This document shows positions 36,095 through 48,960 of a stretch of DNA of 64,000 nt, one piece after another (within the stretch, counting starts at the first letter, position 1; every line of letters starts with the position of its first letter). The stretch spans positions 18,733,976 through 18,797,975 of the forward strand of contig CM072889.1 of the NCBI GenBank assembly GCA_037013685.1, written 5' to 3'. Below the pieces are notes generated by a model. It saw only the letters and a list, made by a program, of their open reading frames with translations, did no database searches and was not told the DNA's origin. Position numbers and translations under genes: made by a program. The DNA is from Acridotheres tristis (taxonomy: Eukaryota; Chordata; Aves; Passeriformes; Sturnidae).

Positions 36095-39000
36095 CCCTCA
36101 CGCTAAACTGTACTGATAGAAAATGGAATGGAACCACACTGGGCTCTGAAAAATCACGCCGAGGAGGTGATAAGCAAAGTTTCATTGTCTCCTTTTTCTC
36201 CCCAAACGCAGTTATTGGTTGGAGACTCATTAACAGATGACATCTGAGCCAAAATCCTGCCCTCAGCCATTATCTCAAAGTGAAAATATGTCAAGAAGAT
36301 TCATCTGGACAGCTTCTCTGCAGGAGCACGCAGGGCAGGATAAAGCACACCCCACAGGACACATCCCACTGAGTTCCTACAGGTTTTCAGCAGCGTTTTC
36401 AGCCTGGATCAGGAATTCCTTCCAGTGAACGCACCTCCCACCCCCCTGAAGGTACAGCTTTGCAAACCTCCAACTACAAGGCTGGGAACATAATGAGCTC
36501 CCTGCAGACTTCTTCAGAACACATGCAGAGGGATGTGCAAAATAGAAAGTAATATTGCTAATTAGGCAGGAGAAGAGCCCTGTAATTCTCGTCCCCAAGC
36601 AGCTGGGCACTCCCCTTCCACCGAGGGCAGCAGGGTGACCTTGTCCCAGCAAAGCTCAGCCCTGCTGGGGGAGAACTGCAGCTCACTAATGCTTCCATGG
36701 CTTCCTGAAAATCCACTTTTCATGCTGCCGGGAGAACAACGGCTTGTTTTCAGGAACGTTCTCTGCTATGGATGGGAGCTCTCCAACAAGTGGCCAGCTC
36801 CTTTATTGACAATTCTATTGATGGCTTAATAGCAGCACAGGAAAACCAAGCTGAAGTGCAGTCACACATGGAGCTGTTTCCTGCAGCTCATTGATCAGGG
36901 GGTGGCAGTCAATCCACAAAATCAAGTTACTACTTCAACCCCCAGTGATCACCTCCTTCCTGGAACTCTTTGCATTTTATAATGCAACCCACCTTGTGCT
37001 GTTCAGGTTACCTGTAATAAATGAGGTTTAGCTCAAGCCATCTTAAGTTTCATGCTGAAATGTAAATTCAGAAAGAATTATTAAAACACAGAGTGACCAT
37101 CCATAACTGAATAACCTCTATGATGAGAGACTGGGCAGGAAATAATAACCCACCATGAATACAATTTAATTGTGGTAGAACGCTGGGAGCTCCCTGGGAG
37201 TTTTTTGGGAAAAAAAGTTTCTCTGGAAATACCAATGCAATAAAGCCCAACTTCCCCACAGAAACAGAAATCTCACCAGATGGATCATCCATGAAAATCT
37301 TGTCACGACAGCCCAGCTAGATGTTTCCAGAATTTTGGAATTTGTGTGGCAAGAGATTTCTCCTGCATTAATGGCAGAGTTGCCAGCACCCTACACCTCC
37401 TCTGGAGCAGGAATGTGCACACCTGTCCTGGCTCAGTCACCTTTACTCAATACCATGGGCTGGGAGCTGGGCATCATATAAAATCCTGGATTTAGTGTGA
37501 CTTGGAATAGGACATTTTTTAAATGCTAGCTTCTGCAAGCTTGAAGGTAATTTGGAAATCAACACGACTGCCATTGTGGTGCATTTCTCTGAGTGCAGAC
37601 ATTAATACATTTTTGCTAATGAATACTTAAACAGAAAATAAAACATTTATAACTGAAGGGCAATAAAGTTGCGTAGCTGAATAATAAGATTAAACTTGAT
37701 CACAAATTTGAAAGCCTGTTACTTATTTCTTTGTGTTTCCTTGAGCAGTAAACTCAGAGGTAGGCTGCAAGAGGCTCATTTAGAGAAAGAAATACAGAAC
37801 TAAATCTGACTAACAGAAAAGGAAAAAAAAAATTTTAAAAAGGAGAGAAACTCTGGGAAAGCAGCAGCAGAAATTCCTTCCCAGTGCAAATTCTGGTACC
37901 AAAGGTCAAGCAGAGTCTCCCAGCTCCTGAAGCCTAAATAACCACAAGAGAACCACAAGACAAATGTCCCTGCTGCAGACGTTCTAAGCTGGAATGCATC
38001 TCACAGGCAATTCTCTCCGAGAAATTTCTCTGCATGTAACAACTCCTTTCACACATAATTAAGAGCTGTCAGGATTCAGGTAAAGGGCTGCTGGAAGTGG
38101 GATAGTAATTGCAATCTTCCACCGGGAATAGATGTAATAAATAGTAAAGATCTTTCACAAAACCTGCCTTGAGAACAGAACTGCTGTCTCTGTCACCTTC
38201 CAAAAGCACATGGAAATCTGCTGTGGTAATTGAACTCGGGAACAAGGGAAAACTTTGCTGGATGGTGCCGTGCATATCAATGTGTGTTAGAGCAAAAAGG
38301 AGAGACTACAAAAGAGATTCAAACTAACTGAGCATTTTGTAGGGCTGGGTGAAGGTGCTGTTACAAAGGTTGGCATCTCCCAGCAAAAGTCTTTCTCCAC
38401 TTCTCATTTTTCACCAACATTTATAAGGAACAAAACCGATGAATTCTTTGTAAATAAGCAAGATTGCATTTTTTAAAGTAAAAAAAAATAAAATAAAATA
38501 AAATCTACACGCAGCATTTTTGCTTACTCCCTTTCTTTGTGCACCTGAAGCAGCTGTGCTGGCACCATAAAGCCTGCATGCTGTCCCTACCCAAAACCAA
38601 CACTCCCAGCCATGGGGAAATGACAGAAACCCCCCCGGGCAGTTCCACTGCTCTTCTCAAGAGATGTGTTTGGAGCCGTGTGTTTCTCCTCTAGGAGCAG
38701 CACCTCCAGTGGAATTGGGAATTGCAGGTGCATCACACCCTCCTTGTTCAGAGGGAAATTCCTCACTGCTCTCTCCTGACAGTCGCTGGAAGCCTCAGCC
38801 ATTAAAGTGTTGTACAGAACCAGACAAAAGTTAATACAGTTAGGATGTAATGCTTTGAAAGATGACCCATGAACCACGACTATAAACTTGATTTTTGCCT
38901 GCTACAGCTAAATGGACGTTTATCAAATGCTATAGAACAGAAAAAGCAAAGTGATGAACACCTCATGCAGAACAATTGCATTTTCTCCTCTCTTACAAAG

Positions 39001-42000
39001 TAACATTCATCATCTCCTTCCTTCCCTGCCACATTCCCCTATTTTCTTCAAGTGATGCATTTGAAGTTGAACATTTTGCTTTGCCATTTTACCTGTCAAA
39101 CCACTCAAGAGAAATCAATAATCTAATTCACTAATGTTTAGAGTCCACTTTCTTCTACCTTTATCAGCCACGTTCACAGTGATTTCAACGCTGCATTCTC
39201 TAAGTGATGCATCTTTCCACTCCCACCGACACTGAGGTTCACTCTTTCAGCCCTGTTCCTGCCCCACATAACTGTCACACATTCCTCCAGGTGCCTTCCA
39301 CTGGCAAAATGCAGGAACGTGGGACAGCCACGAGATGGAGGTTCACCGAGGTCTTAATTCTTCAGAGTGAAATTCCCATGGCTGATATTCTTACAGTGAT
39401 CTAGGACAGCCTCAAGTTACAGCCACTTGGTTCTGCTGAGAAGTGGAAATTCTGCTGATCTTCCCCCAAAGATCCAATTAATAGTTGTGTAAAACTACTT
39501 TGAATGTATCAGAGATAATGCCAAGAACAGGAGTAAAGAGGTCAGAATGGAGTTTTGAAAGAGATTTTTTTTTTTTTGTTTCTTTAGGAACTGTTAATGG
39601 AACAAGCCTGAAATGCATCCCCTTCCCAACCAGCACTGAAGCTGCTTCTGTTTTAAGAATTTTTCCTGCCATCTCTGCACTGCTCCAAGTTTTCTGTTCT
39701 GCTGAACAAGAATGGACTTTTTTGATGAGTTATCCAATTTACAGCTTCCCCTTATGGTTGTAGGGCACATGCCTCAAATTATCAGTAATTATGTTCACAT
39801 GGAAAATCTCTGTTGACCTCTGGGGATATTTTCAAGGCTTACAAGATATAACATCAGGCATATTTTTAAATTTTCATTTCATAGATGAGAATTTTAAAAA
39901 GAAAACCGAATTCAATTAGGAGTTAACTCAGTTACATTCAGCTTGAAAGTCCTTTTAGGACCTCTGTAGGGTCTCAATATTTGAACAGCTTTGTCTATGG
40001 AGCTTGGTGCATGTATTTAAAAAGTTCAAAATATTTAATACTGTTTTTTAAGAATTCAGCTCTATATACAACATTCTTACCTGCTCTTCTATGTTGGTGC
40101 ATAATTTTCAATTTACTTTCAACTGTAGCATACCCTTTTCCCCACCCTATACACCAAAATTACACTTTGTCCAAAGGTGGTTGAGGTACAAGGAAGTTTG
40201 ATTGGAGATAAATTCCTGGGAGAAGCCAGAAAACATGAATATAAAGAACAGAGGAAGAGTTTAATCCTAAACTCCATTTATATTTCTAAGGGGAGGCGTC
40301 ATGTGAATGACTGGCTGCTTCCCACACACCATTAACAGGTTCTGGTTCCTTATTAAAACATCAGGGAATTGTCTTTGGTTTGTTCTGCAGCCTGGAGAGA
40401 TTCTGTTCACCAGCACCTGCCAAAAATCCTCGTGGAGCAGAAGCCACTGTTTATTAACAAACATGAAGGGAAGCACTGATGTGCAGAGCAGGTCTGCCAC
40501 AGAAAACACTGGTTAAATGATGCAGGAAATTAAAGGAGGAAGGGAAGGAACAGATCCTGCAATGAATCTTGGCAGATCCCTTTGAGGAGAAGCCAACGTG
40601 CTCCACATCCACCCGGCAAGACTCTCTTGGTGCCTGTCAGAATTTAGATGTGTCCTCACATTCTGGTCCCTTAAAACAGAGCAGTGGACAGCCAAAATAA
40701 CCCCTGAGCAAACACACAGACCCAAAATAAAGCCTGGAGTTTACTACTACTTGCATTCAACAGGAACATATGGAAACAGATCTGCCTTTTCTAGCACTGA
40801 AACATTTCTTGGAGGGAGCTCTGGCTGTGCACTTCAAGTTATGAGCAAAAGGTAACTTGTATAGATTTTTTTCCTCCTACAAATCTTAACAGGCTTCTGC
40901 ATTTTTTGAAAGGAGTGTTGACAGAATCCTCAAATGGGTTACAGTGCCAGAGAACAAAAAGGGAACTGTGATCTTTTATTGAAGAACTGAAAGCCTAAAT
41001 TCAAAGACAATTCCAGCTTTAAAGGACCATAATGCAGGAGATGTAATTTTCACTTGTCAAGGTATATTTCCTTTTTTTTTGCTTGGTTTATTCTGGCTGG
41101 CTGCAGAGCAGAATACAGAGCTTGATGTTCCAATATGTTCCAATGAACCAAAGAATTTGCTAGATCTAGTCAATAAATATATTTCTGTAGTGTTTGAAAT
41201 CCTGCCCCAGATCAGGGCTTTTATGATCAAATACCTGACTTGCCCAACTCCATACAGAAGAACACCTCTGGAATAAGAGCTGGTCCAATTCTCTGAAGAA
41301 TTGAGAGAAACAGGAACTTTCAGGATGAAGTCCTAATTTCAGTAACATCAACACCCTTCTCTGGCCTGCCTAGCAATGGCAACCACATTATATTTACAGA
41401 ACATTTATCAGAGAGGAGCAGGAAGACAAATTCACCTCCAGATCACCTCCCAAAAGAGCCACTGGGAAATGGCACTCCTGTAACAGCCATTAAGGAAACA
41501 CCTCTGTGAAATACATGTGTGTGCAGGTTATATACACACAGCTCTGGATGAAGCTTAAAAACAATTTGTTCCTAATGGAACAATGGCAGGACTTTCACTA
41601 CCTTTTTTTTTTTTTTTTAAATAAGAAGCTAGACAAGTAAGAAGAAATTAAATATCTGAAGCAATAACAGGACTGTACAGAGGGGGAAAAGTGACATATT
41701 ACCACATTACCATTTGGAGAGACATCTGTACTTTGCTGCCAGAACTCCTGAGGATTCCTAATTGATAAATTTCCATAGCACAGTTCAAAGCTCACATGCC
41801 TAAATCACCAGTTACAGACTTTAGGAGTAAAAGTCATAAATGCTGGCTTGGACATATGTCTCTTTGAGTTATCTTCTTTGGGATTCTGATATTCGGATTT
41901 GAATGTTACCACCACCATCCCAAATGCATCTGATCAGCATAAAGCTAATTATATGCTGCTATTAAAGGAGATTATATTAGACACTGACAGTTGGAAAGGC

Positions 42001-42435
42001 CTAATGACCAGATGGATAGAAAAATAAGAAATCAAGCCATGTTGTTCTGTAATAAATTTGCCAGAATTTTTATAGGCATTTTTATCATCAGCTTCATTAT
42101 TTCATCCTGCCATTAAAAAACCCAAAAAACCAAAAAAACCTCAAACCAACAAAAAACTCAAAATCTAAACCTAAAAAAGAGTCAAGATAGAAAATGCAAT
42201 TAAATTTATACTGTCAGCATAATCCATCATTAATCATGCAGGTCAGTGCTGTTCAGAAGGTGAAGGTTCTTCTGAATATCCAACACAAGCTTGCAAACCA
42301 CAAGCTGAAATAATAGAGCAAAAGAAACATTTGTGGCATGTGTGCAAATCCTCAGAGAAAGAGCACTGAGAATATAGAATAATTTATTTCCTCTGGGTCC
42401 TGCATGGCTGGGATGACCAAGGTGAATAAGAGAAG

Positions 42436-42530
42436 CTGAAATGGACCTCTGGAAATCATTTAATCCAACTCTGGACTCACAGGAGAGACAAATTAAAGGT
42501 CACTGCTCAGGGCCTTTAGAGATTTTGCAT
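42436..42530 (-). mobile_element. Degenerate CR1 LINE 3'-end fragment
   Basis: The plus strand reads GAAATGGACCTCTGGAAATC followed by ATTTAATCCAACTCTGG and a diverged CTGCTCAGGGCC block. This order matches the CR1 3' region in reverse complement (GGACCTCTGGAGGTCAT, CTAGTCCAAC, GCTCAAAGCAGGGCC by recall). It is old and lacks the terminal octamer. Confidence 0.5.
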
Positions 42531-44040
42531 TTCACTGAGTGTGATTCATAAATTTCAGTCAAACAGGTATATTTGAACCTCTTAAGAAAATTCAAAAAAG
42601 AAAAAGGCAAACCCAAATTCCCCCTTTCAGACAAGTTAAATGTTGCCTCTTTGCACTGCCCTTTAAAACACCACCTAACCCACCAGCAAAATCAACAAAC
42701 CACTTTGGCAATAATGTCACTCCAGGCATGGGGTGCAAAAGACAGAGGAAGGAAGGTTTTTTTTTTTTTCTCATAACTTAAAAAGCTCAAACGCTGAAAG
42801 CTCAGGCTAGCCCACAACTCAAAAAAAACTTTAGTGTAAGAAAGAAATTAAATAAATTATTAGTGCAAAGAATATAGCAGACAAAGCATGTTTCCAAGAG
42901 GTACTGGTCAGGTTTTATCTAGCTATGTTTAGTTCTCATATTTTACATTCTGCCTCTGTCTGGTCCATGGCACTTCCTCCATTTGTGAATCAGAGATGAA
43001 AATCCCCATGCCTTGTGTAAACTCAACCTTGAGACCCTTTCTAGAATTCTGCAAACCTCTCACATGAATATCAACAAAATCCCATCCACACAAACCCTCC
43101 CCCTCAGCTCAGTCCCATTTTTCCCCAGGATGGAGAAGAGACTCCCCCATGCTCTGATCACCATCACCCCCATCCACAGTCCCCAGTGCTTTGCATTACA
43201 CTCACAATAAGCTGGTTTGGAGATTGATTAATAATCGAAGCAGAGTTGAGGCATTTAATCAATCTGAACAACAGATTATTGCTTTGTGTACCACAAAGAA
43301 AGACAGATTATCCTTTTATCATTGATTCCAGCAGCGATGTTCCTGCCAGCTCTATTGCCTTTATTTCTAAATATTTCTGCTCAGCAAGTTTTCAACTTGC
43401 ACCAGCCTTAAAGACAAAAAAAACATTTGTTGGGGCTTTATACTATCGAGCAGTTTTCTACCATAATCCTCCTGCTTTTCCTGCATGATGGAGTAGCTGC
43501 AGCCCACATTAACCTATTTACAACAGCAAACACCCTGAGCACACTCACACCTTCCACAACCTCTTCCATCTTCCCTTTGTTCAGCTAAAATTGCTCCCAT
43601 CTTTACTCCTCACACACCTCCACAGGAGTGGTTATAATTTACAGGTAAGTACCTCAGTTGTATCATTTTCCAAAAGGGTGGCTTGGCACTGGACTGCCCA
43701 GATAGGGTGAGAATCATCAAAATAATTAATTTTCAAAATGAAAACACAGACACAAAAAAATCACCAACACAAATCACTCCAAATGGTCACATACCAGCAG
43801 ATATAATAAAAGTCATTACAGTCTTTAGATTGAAATTACTGTTAAAAAAACTTCAAAATGTAACAAAAGCTCCCAGCAAGGTGAAAGGAGAAAAAGGAGA
43901 ACCTCATTTCTATGCCCACAGAACAGGACTAAATTGGTGACTTTTCTCTGCTGCCAGGGAAATGAATTTAAGTAGGCAATTCTTCACTGTAAGTTAGGGA
44001 AGAACTGCATCACACCACTCTAATGAAATAGTTTGTGGTA
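42531..44040. other. Unique non-coding sequence
   Basis: No supported gene. A T12 run lies near 42758. A 60-bp segment at 43585-43644 (plus) is flanked by a good pyrimidine tract ending in TTCAG and by a GTAAGTACC donor, and is open in one frame. I regard it as a chance candidate and describe it under findings. Confidence 0.5.
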
Positions 44041-44136
44041 CTGCATGGAGATTTTTAAGCAGAGATAAAGAACTAAGAGAGAGTTCAATGGATTAGATGA
44101 CCTCCTCCTTCAGCCCTGCTTTTTTCTGATTGTGTA
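44041..44136 (+). mobile_element. CR1 LINE 3'-end fragment, plus orientation
   Basis: GGAGATTTTTAAGCAGAGAT is followed by AATGGATTAGATGACCTCCT, TTCAGCCCTGCTTTTTTCTG and ATTGTGT. This corresponds in the sense direction to the 3' end of an older CR1 type (GATTAGATGACCTCC, CTTCCAGCCCT, then TTCTATGATTCTGTG by recall). It is the only plus-oriented CR1 piece I see in the window. Confidence 0.6.
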
Positions 44137-44779
44137 AATGCTTTCAAATAAATTATTTACAGGCATCGTGCTAGAGATAGGATTTGTTTATTCTCAGATT
44201 TACCAGAATGAAATCAATTTTATATGAAACACTTGTGTTAAGAATTTGCTCTTTAACCTTAACTTGAAGGAGAAAACCATTATTCTCTGCTCCAAGTCTC
44301 TGAATGATGAGCCAAGATGCCAATGCAGAGCTGAGACAACAGTGCCACTGGGATTTTTCATTGTTGTGCCTGGAGACCTTGTGCTGTGCTGACATCAGCA
44401 CACAAAAGCTCCAGCCTCTGAAACTGCAACACCTCCTTTCCAACTGAGCTCCCACCTTTCAGAGTAAAAACAGCATTCTTCATAATTCTTTGGGGAGTTA
44501 AAGAAAAATGCTGGTTTAATCCTGCCTGTTTGCATGGTGTCCATTTGTTTTCAGAGGCCTTTTCTCTCTGGGAGTGACTTGTGAGGATTCCTGAGTTATT
44601 TGGCCCAAATGACCAGTGATGCTTATGGATTAAGCAACACAGCACTAAAAAACTGATACAGCCATAAATAGTAAGGCAGCTAATAAACCCACAGCGAGTA
44701 TTAATGGAGTATTTTGTCATTTAGTGCACTGCTACACACAATTATCAAGTCATTATGCATCATTCTGACATATTACAAG
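44137..44779. other. Unique non-coding sequence
   Basis: Nothing recognised. It lies between two oppositely oriented CR1 fragments. Confidence 0.5.
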
Positions 44780-44890
44780 TCATGGAATCAACGAGGTTCA
44801 AGGAGAATTGGAGATAGTCTGGTCCAACCATAACCCAGCACCACCACAGTCACCCCTGAACTGCAACCCCAAGTGCCACATCCAAACTGA
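44780..44890 (-). mobile_element. CR1 LINE 3'-end fragment
   Basis: The plus strand begins TCATGGAATCAACGAGGTTC and continues with TAGTCTGGTCCAACCATAAC, CCAGCACCACCA and CCCCAAGTGCCACATCCA. This matches the reverse-complemented 3' region of a CR1 subfamily distinct from the elements at 13.2 and 59.6 kb. Confidence 0.75.
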
Positions 44891-47141
44891 GGTGTCACTC
44901 CAAACTGAAATTTATAAATCAGTTTTGAGCAGAGCAACATCCTCGAACAAGACAGAAGCTGAAGCACATTCTTTGCCAAGGACGTTATAGTGAAAGGATT
45001 ATATATTAAGTTGGCCAGAAACCATAAGAATGTTTCAAACCATTTGCAACAAAGTATTCCCACCCAGTACATTTTTATATTTATTTCATAATTCTGCCAA
45101 AGCACACCCTGAGGAATTTCTCTCTTCTCTCCATTCTGGTCCAAGCCCATCATGCAGTGAGCCAGGCTCTCCCTGTGGACAATGGCTTTTCCCTGAGAAG
45201 AGGAAATGATTCATCTTAAGTTGCTGTTTGTGCAATGCCTGGCTGGTTTCAGATTCCCTTTATTTAAAATTCACCTCCAATATGTGACCACTGCCCTGCA
45301 CTGGATATTTATCCCCTTGTTGCTGTTGAGCAGCAGATGGATTCGTGTGGAAATGGACACACCAGGACAGCTCGTTCTGGGTGCCTGGGTTACATTCCAA
45401 GAGAAGGACATTGGGGCAGCCTCCAGGGAAACAAGGGAATAACAAGATGCCAGAAAATCTGATTTCTGCTTTTTTTCTGCTGGGAAAGAGTCACAAAGAG
45501 GTGCTGAGAAGCTGCAGCTGGGGAAGGGACTGTGCCTTTTCCTTCCTGGGAAAAGTGGGGTCAAACACACACTCTGCAGGGACCAGGAAAATTCCCTGGG
45601 AATGCACCAGGCTCTGTGCAGTCTGCTGCTGTTCCTAAAATGAAAAAGTTGATTGAAACCAGGCCTGGAGCAAGGACCTGTCCTGAAAGGATGCAGGAGA
45701 AGCAGCAGAACACACAGAGGAAGATCTGTGTGCTCTCTCCCATATATTCTGAAGATCTTTCAGCAGCAAAGAGCTGAACAGACACATCCCAAAGTTCTGT
45801 CTGGCTGTGTGGGCATTACCAGGATTCAATGGTGACAACAGCTCTATCCTTATGCTTCTAATCCAAGGTTACAAAAAAAGATTGCTTTTATTCAGCATTA
45901 CATCTAAATACAGAGGAATTGATAAAGTGGTCACAGTAAAGGACAGCATTTTGAACAGTGTCCCTCTGGATTTATTGCAGTGACTCCTATTCAACTGCCA
46001 TTTGTCACTAATCCAAATGAACAGCCCAATTTATCAATTACTTCTCTAATATCTATTTATTCCCCCTTGTCCAAGGCAGATAGGTTTGACTTGCACATTT
46101 TTCACCCCATCCCTCCAAATATTGTAAAAGCCACCGTTGTGAGCTGCAAAATTCTAGTTTAATCATGTTGCTCAAAGCAATCAAAACAGTGAAACAGCAA
46201 GTTTTTATATGCATATTAAGAAACAAGACCACAAAAAAGATTTTCTACACAAGAAATAAAATTTTTCCTATCCTATCTTTATACAAATGATTCTGGATGT
46301 TTCCTGAAATATTAGTATAAACCTGTGGGTCAGAAGTAGTTCATATTTTCTAGTAATCTCATCCATAAAGGAGTTATGTGGTTCACTAATAACTGTTGGA
46401 TGGGGCCAGGGAGGAGTTCCCATTTATCACAAGAATATTTCTCTGAAGTGGTGGAACTGGTAAAAGGTTACAGAGGTGGCATCACCCACAAACATCACAG
46501 ATCCCTGCTGCAGAAAGGTTTATCTATAACCCTGCTTTGGGCACAGCAAATTTTCATTCTATTATCATTTTAATCTGCACCACTGCAGGGACCTCTGCCT
46601 AGACATGGTGACTGTATTGAAGAACTACTTATAGCACTGAAATAATATTTATTTCATAATTAATAATAGTATTTATTTCAAAATTAACGCACAAAGATAA
46701 TTTTCACCTTGTGCAATCAAGAATGCTCAGTATACAGTAACTTGGATAACAAATTAATCTTATAAACAATAAACAACAGACTTTGCAGCCCAGAGCTTTG
46801 ATTGGCCAAGTCCTCTCACTGAGTATCTGTAAGGCAATTGGAATCCTTTTGAAAACTGGAATTGGTTATTTTCTCCCAGTGTTGGCCTAAATCTGCTTTT
46901 AAACTGATTGATTTTTTGGTTCAATCTTTTCTTTGGGGCTGTAACCTCTAACAATCACCTTTTCATCCCTCTTTTCCTCCAGCAGTCACACTTCTCACGG
47001 TGGCTCTGTTTATTGGCAGCTTCAGGACCCTGTCAGGAGAGCATCTGCAGACAGGAGCCTCCTCACTGCAGACCAGCTGGGAGCTGCATGGGTGAGCTCA
47101 GCACAACACTGAAATCAGGTCAGTAAACCTCCTGAAAGGGA
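44891..47141. other. Unique non-coding sequence
   Basis: No supported gene. A short imperfect tandem pair built on ATTTATTTCA lies at 46641-46685. The segment 46.9-47.14 kb leads into the minisatellite without a recognisable repeat. Confidence 0.5.
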
Positions 47142-47958
47142 TGCCAGAGCTAACTCAAACTGTGCCATGATAGCACTGAACCCAACTGTGCCATGGCAGC
47201 ACTGATCCCAACTGTGCCATGATAGCACTGATCCCAACTGTGCCATGGCAGCCCTAAATCAAACTGTGCCATGGCAGCACTGAACCCAACTGTGCCATGG
47301 CAGCACTGAACCCAACTGTGCCATCCCAGCACTGAACCCAACTGTGCCATGCCAGGATTAACTCAAACTGTGCCATGGCAGCACTGAATCCAAACTGTGC
47401 CATTGGCAGCACTGAACCCAACTGTGACATCCCAGCACTGAATCCAAACTGTGCCATGGCAGCACTGAATCCATCAGTGCCATGGCAGCACCAACTCAAA
47501 CTGTGCCATGGCAGCACTGAACCCAACTGTGCCATCCCAGCACTGAATCCAAACTGTGCCATGGCAGCACTGAACCCAAACTGTGCCATGGCAGCACTGA
47601 ATCCAAACTGTGCCATGGCAGCACTGAATCCAACTGTGCCATCCCAGCACTGAACCCAGCTGTGCCATGCCAGCATTAACTCATACTGTGCCATCCCAGC
47701 ACTGAATCCAAACTGTGCCATCCCAGCACTGAATCCAAACTGTGCCATGCCAACATTAAGTCAAACTGTGCCATGATAGCACTGAATCCAAACTGTGCCA
47801 TGCCAACATTAAGTCAAACTGTGCCATGGCAGCACTGAATCCAAACTGTGCCATGCCAACATTAAGTCAAACTGTGCCATGGCAGCACTGAATCCAAACT
47901 GTGCCATGCCAACATTAAGTCAAACTGTGCCGTGCCAGCACTGAACCCAACTGTGCCA
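47142..47958 (+). repeat. 26-27-bp minisatellite, about 30 units
   Basis: Units follow AACTGTGCCATGGCAGCACTG plus AATCCA or AACCC. Lengths are 26-27 bp, with one or two shorter. Three main variants differ after GTGCCAT: GGCAGCACTG, CCCAGCACTG and GCCAACATTAAG. From about 47738 to 47922 the variants alternate as a 53-bp higher-order unit. The 27-bp units keep frame, so both strands carry long open frames with 9-residue repeats (MAALNPNCA on plus, MAQFGFSAA on minus). These are consequences of the repeat and not evidence of a protein. Confidence 0.97.
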
Positions 47959-48540
47959 GGCTCCCCTATTGCCACAGCTCCTGCCTGGCTCAGGGCTGGC
48001 CTGGCAGACATTCCTGCCCGCCTGGAAAATGCAGGAAAGCAGATTTATTTATCTGCTCTTCAGCACCTGCAGCCATCTCCAGAAGCTGCTGGCACCAGAC
48101 TTGCAAGACCAAGAGTTTTAAAGACAGACAAAAGAGAGATTTCTTAAAATGGTGACTTAAAATACACATTTCCTCATATCAGGGCTGTGCTGTCATGACC
48201 ATTTTCATTTGTAGGAGGTGTCTTTGAGGATTTCTCTGCCCACACATGGCTCATGCCAACACACCACGGGCTGCTCTGCACTGACTCTGCCTGCTAATCC
48301 AGACTGCCATTGGTTCCCAGGAGACTCCACACTCACCCCTCAGAGCCCCCAGGCATAAAAAATGTGTTTTATAGCATGTTCCAGGCTTTGGAAATTTGTT
48401 TCCTTTATATATTTGGACAAAGAGAAGCTGTATTGGGGGATGTGGGAAAGGGAAAAAAAATACTGTTTAAAAAAAAAACAAAAAAAAGGTGATTCCAGTT
48501 GCCACAACCCTTTCAAATGCCTGAATAGTTTGGGATTTTT
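47959..48540. other. Unique non-coding sequence
   Basis: Spacer between the minisatellite and the left inverted-repeat arm. It contains A-rich runs at 48449-48488. No gene is recognised. Confidence 0.5.
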
Positions 48541-48960
48541 CTGTACCTAGGAATATTTTTTTACAAGCTTAATTGGAGAGCTTGAATGAAAGAACATCAT
48601 GAACTAATAGTGAAAAAAATGCCCACATCTCATCTGTGGGTTCAAGCCATTGAACTCTAAGGTGAATTTCCAACTCACCCCAAAACACTGAGTGCCTCAT
48701 TTCCTTACATTCTGCCAGGGAAACAAGTTCTCAGTTTAAACTATGAGAGCTACTTAAAAAATTAATTAAAAATACCTATTAAATTCAGGAGATAAAAAAA
48801 AAATACTCCACATCTTTATTAAATCAGAAGAAATTCTAGAGAAATGTTGCTGCAAGCAAGAACGTATGCTTATTTACCTAGAAGTTTTTTGTTATCTTGA
48901 CCCTTTCTCCCTCTTCAGATCAAACCAAGCTTCAGAAGAGTCTCTTGAAGGAACTACTGG
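48541..48960 (+). repeat. Left arm of a long inverted repeat
   Basis: This roughly 420-bp arm matches the reverse complement of 49959-50378 at about 85% identity by eye, with perfect blocks of about 40 and 46 bp (for example 48546-48585). The arm ends at GAACTACTGG and is followed directly by A17 (48961-48977), which resembles a retroposon tail. Near its 3' end a pyrimidine-rich CTTTCTCCCTCTTCAG looks like a splice acceptor, altered in the right arm. Faint similarity continues outward to about 48520. The family is not recognised. Confidence 0.9.

Larger units (their letters stand above)
33818..42435. other. Unique non-coding sequence
   Basis: No supported gene over 8.6 kb. It includes a possible LTR piece at 34333-34560 (listed separately), an A23-C-A10 run at 36061-36094, an (AAAAT)n run at 38480-38503, a T18 run near 41604-41620 and an A/C-rich tract at 42115-42176. 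Purine-rich and AT-rich unique DNA makes up the remainder. Confidence 0.5.

Noticed and set aside
47254..47748. 164-codon minus-strand frame with MAQFGFSAA repeats
   Set aside because: It follows the 27-bp minisatellite and its mirror frame on the plus strand is equally open.
47142..47958. CRISPR-like appearance of 26-27-bp repeats (and of the 32-bp array at 62.8 kb)
   Set aside because: The units abut with no unique spacers, and the genome is eukaryotic.
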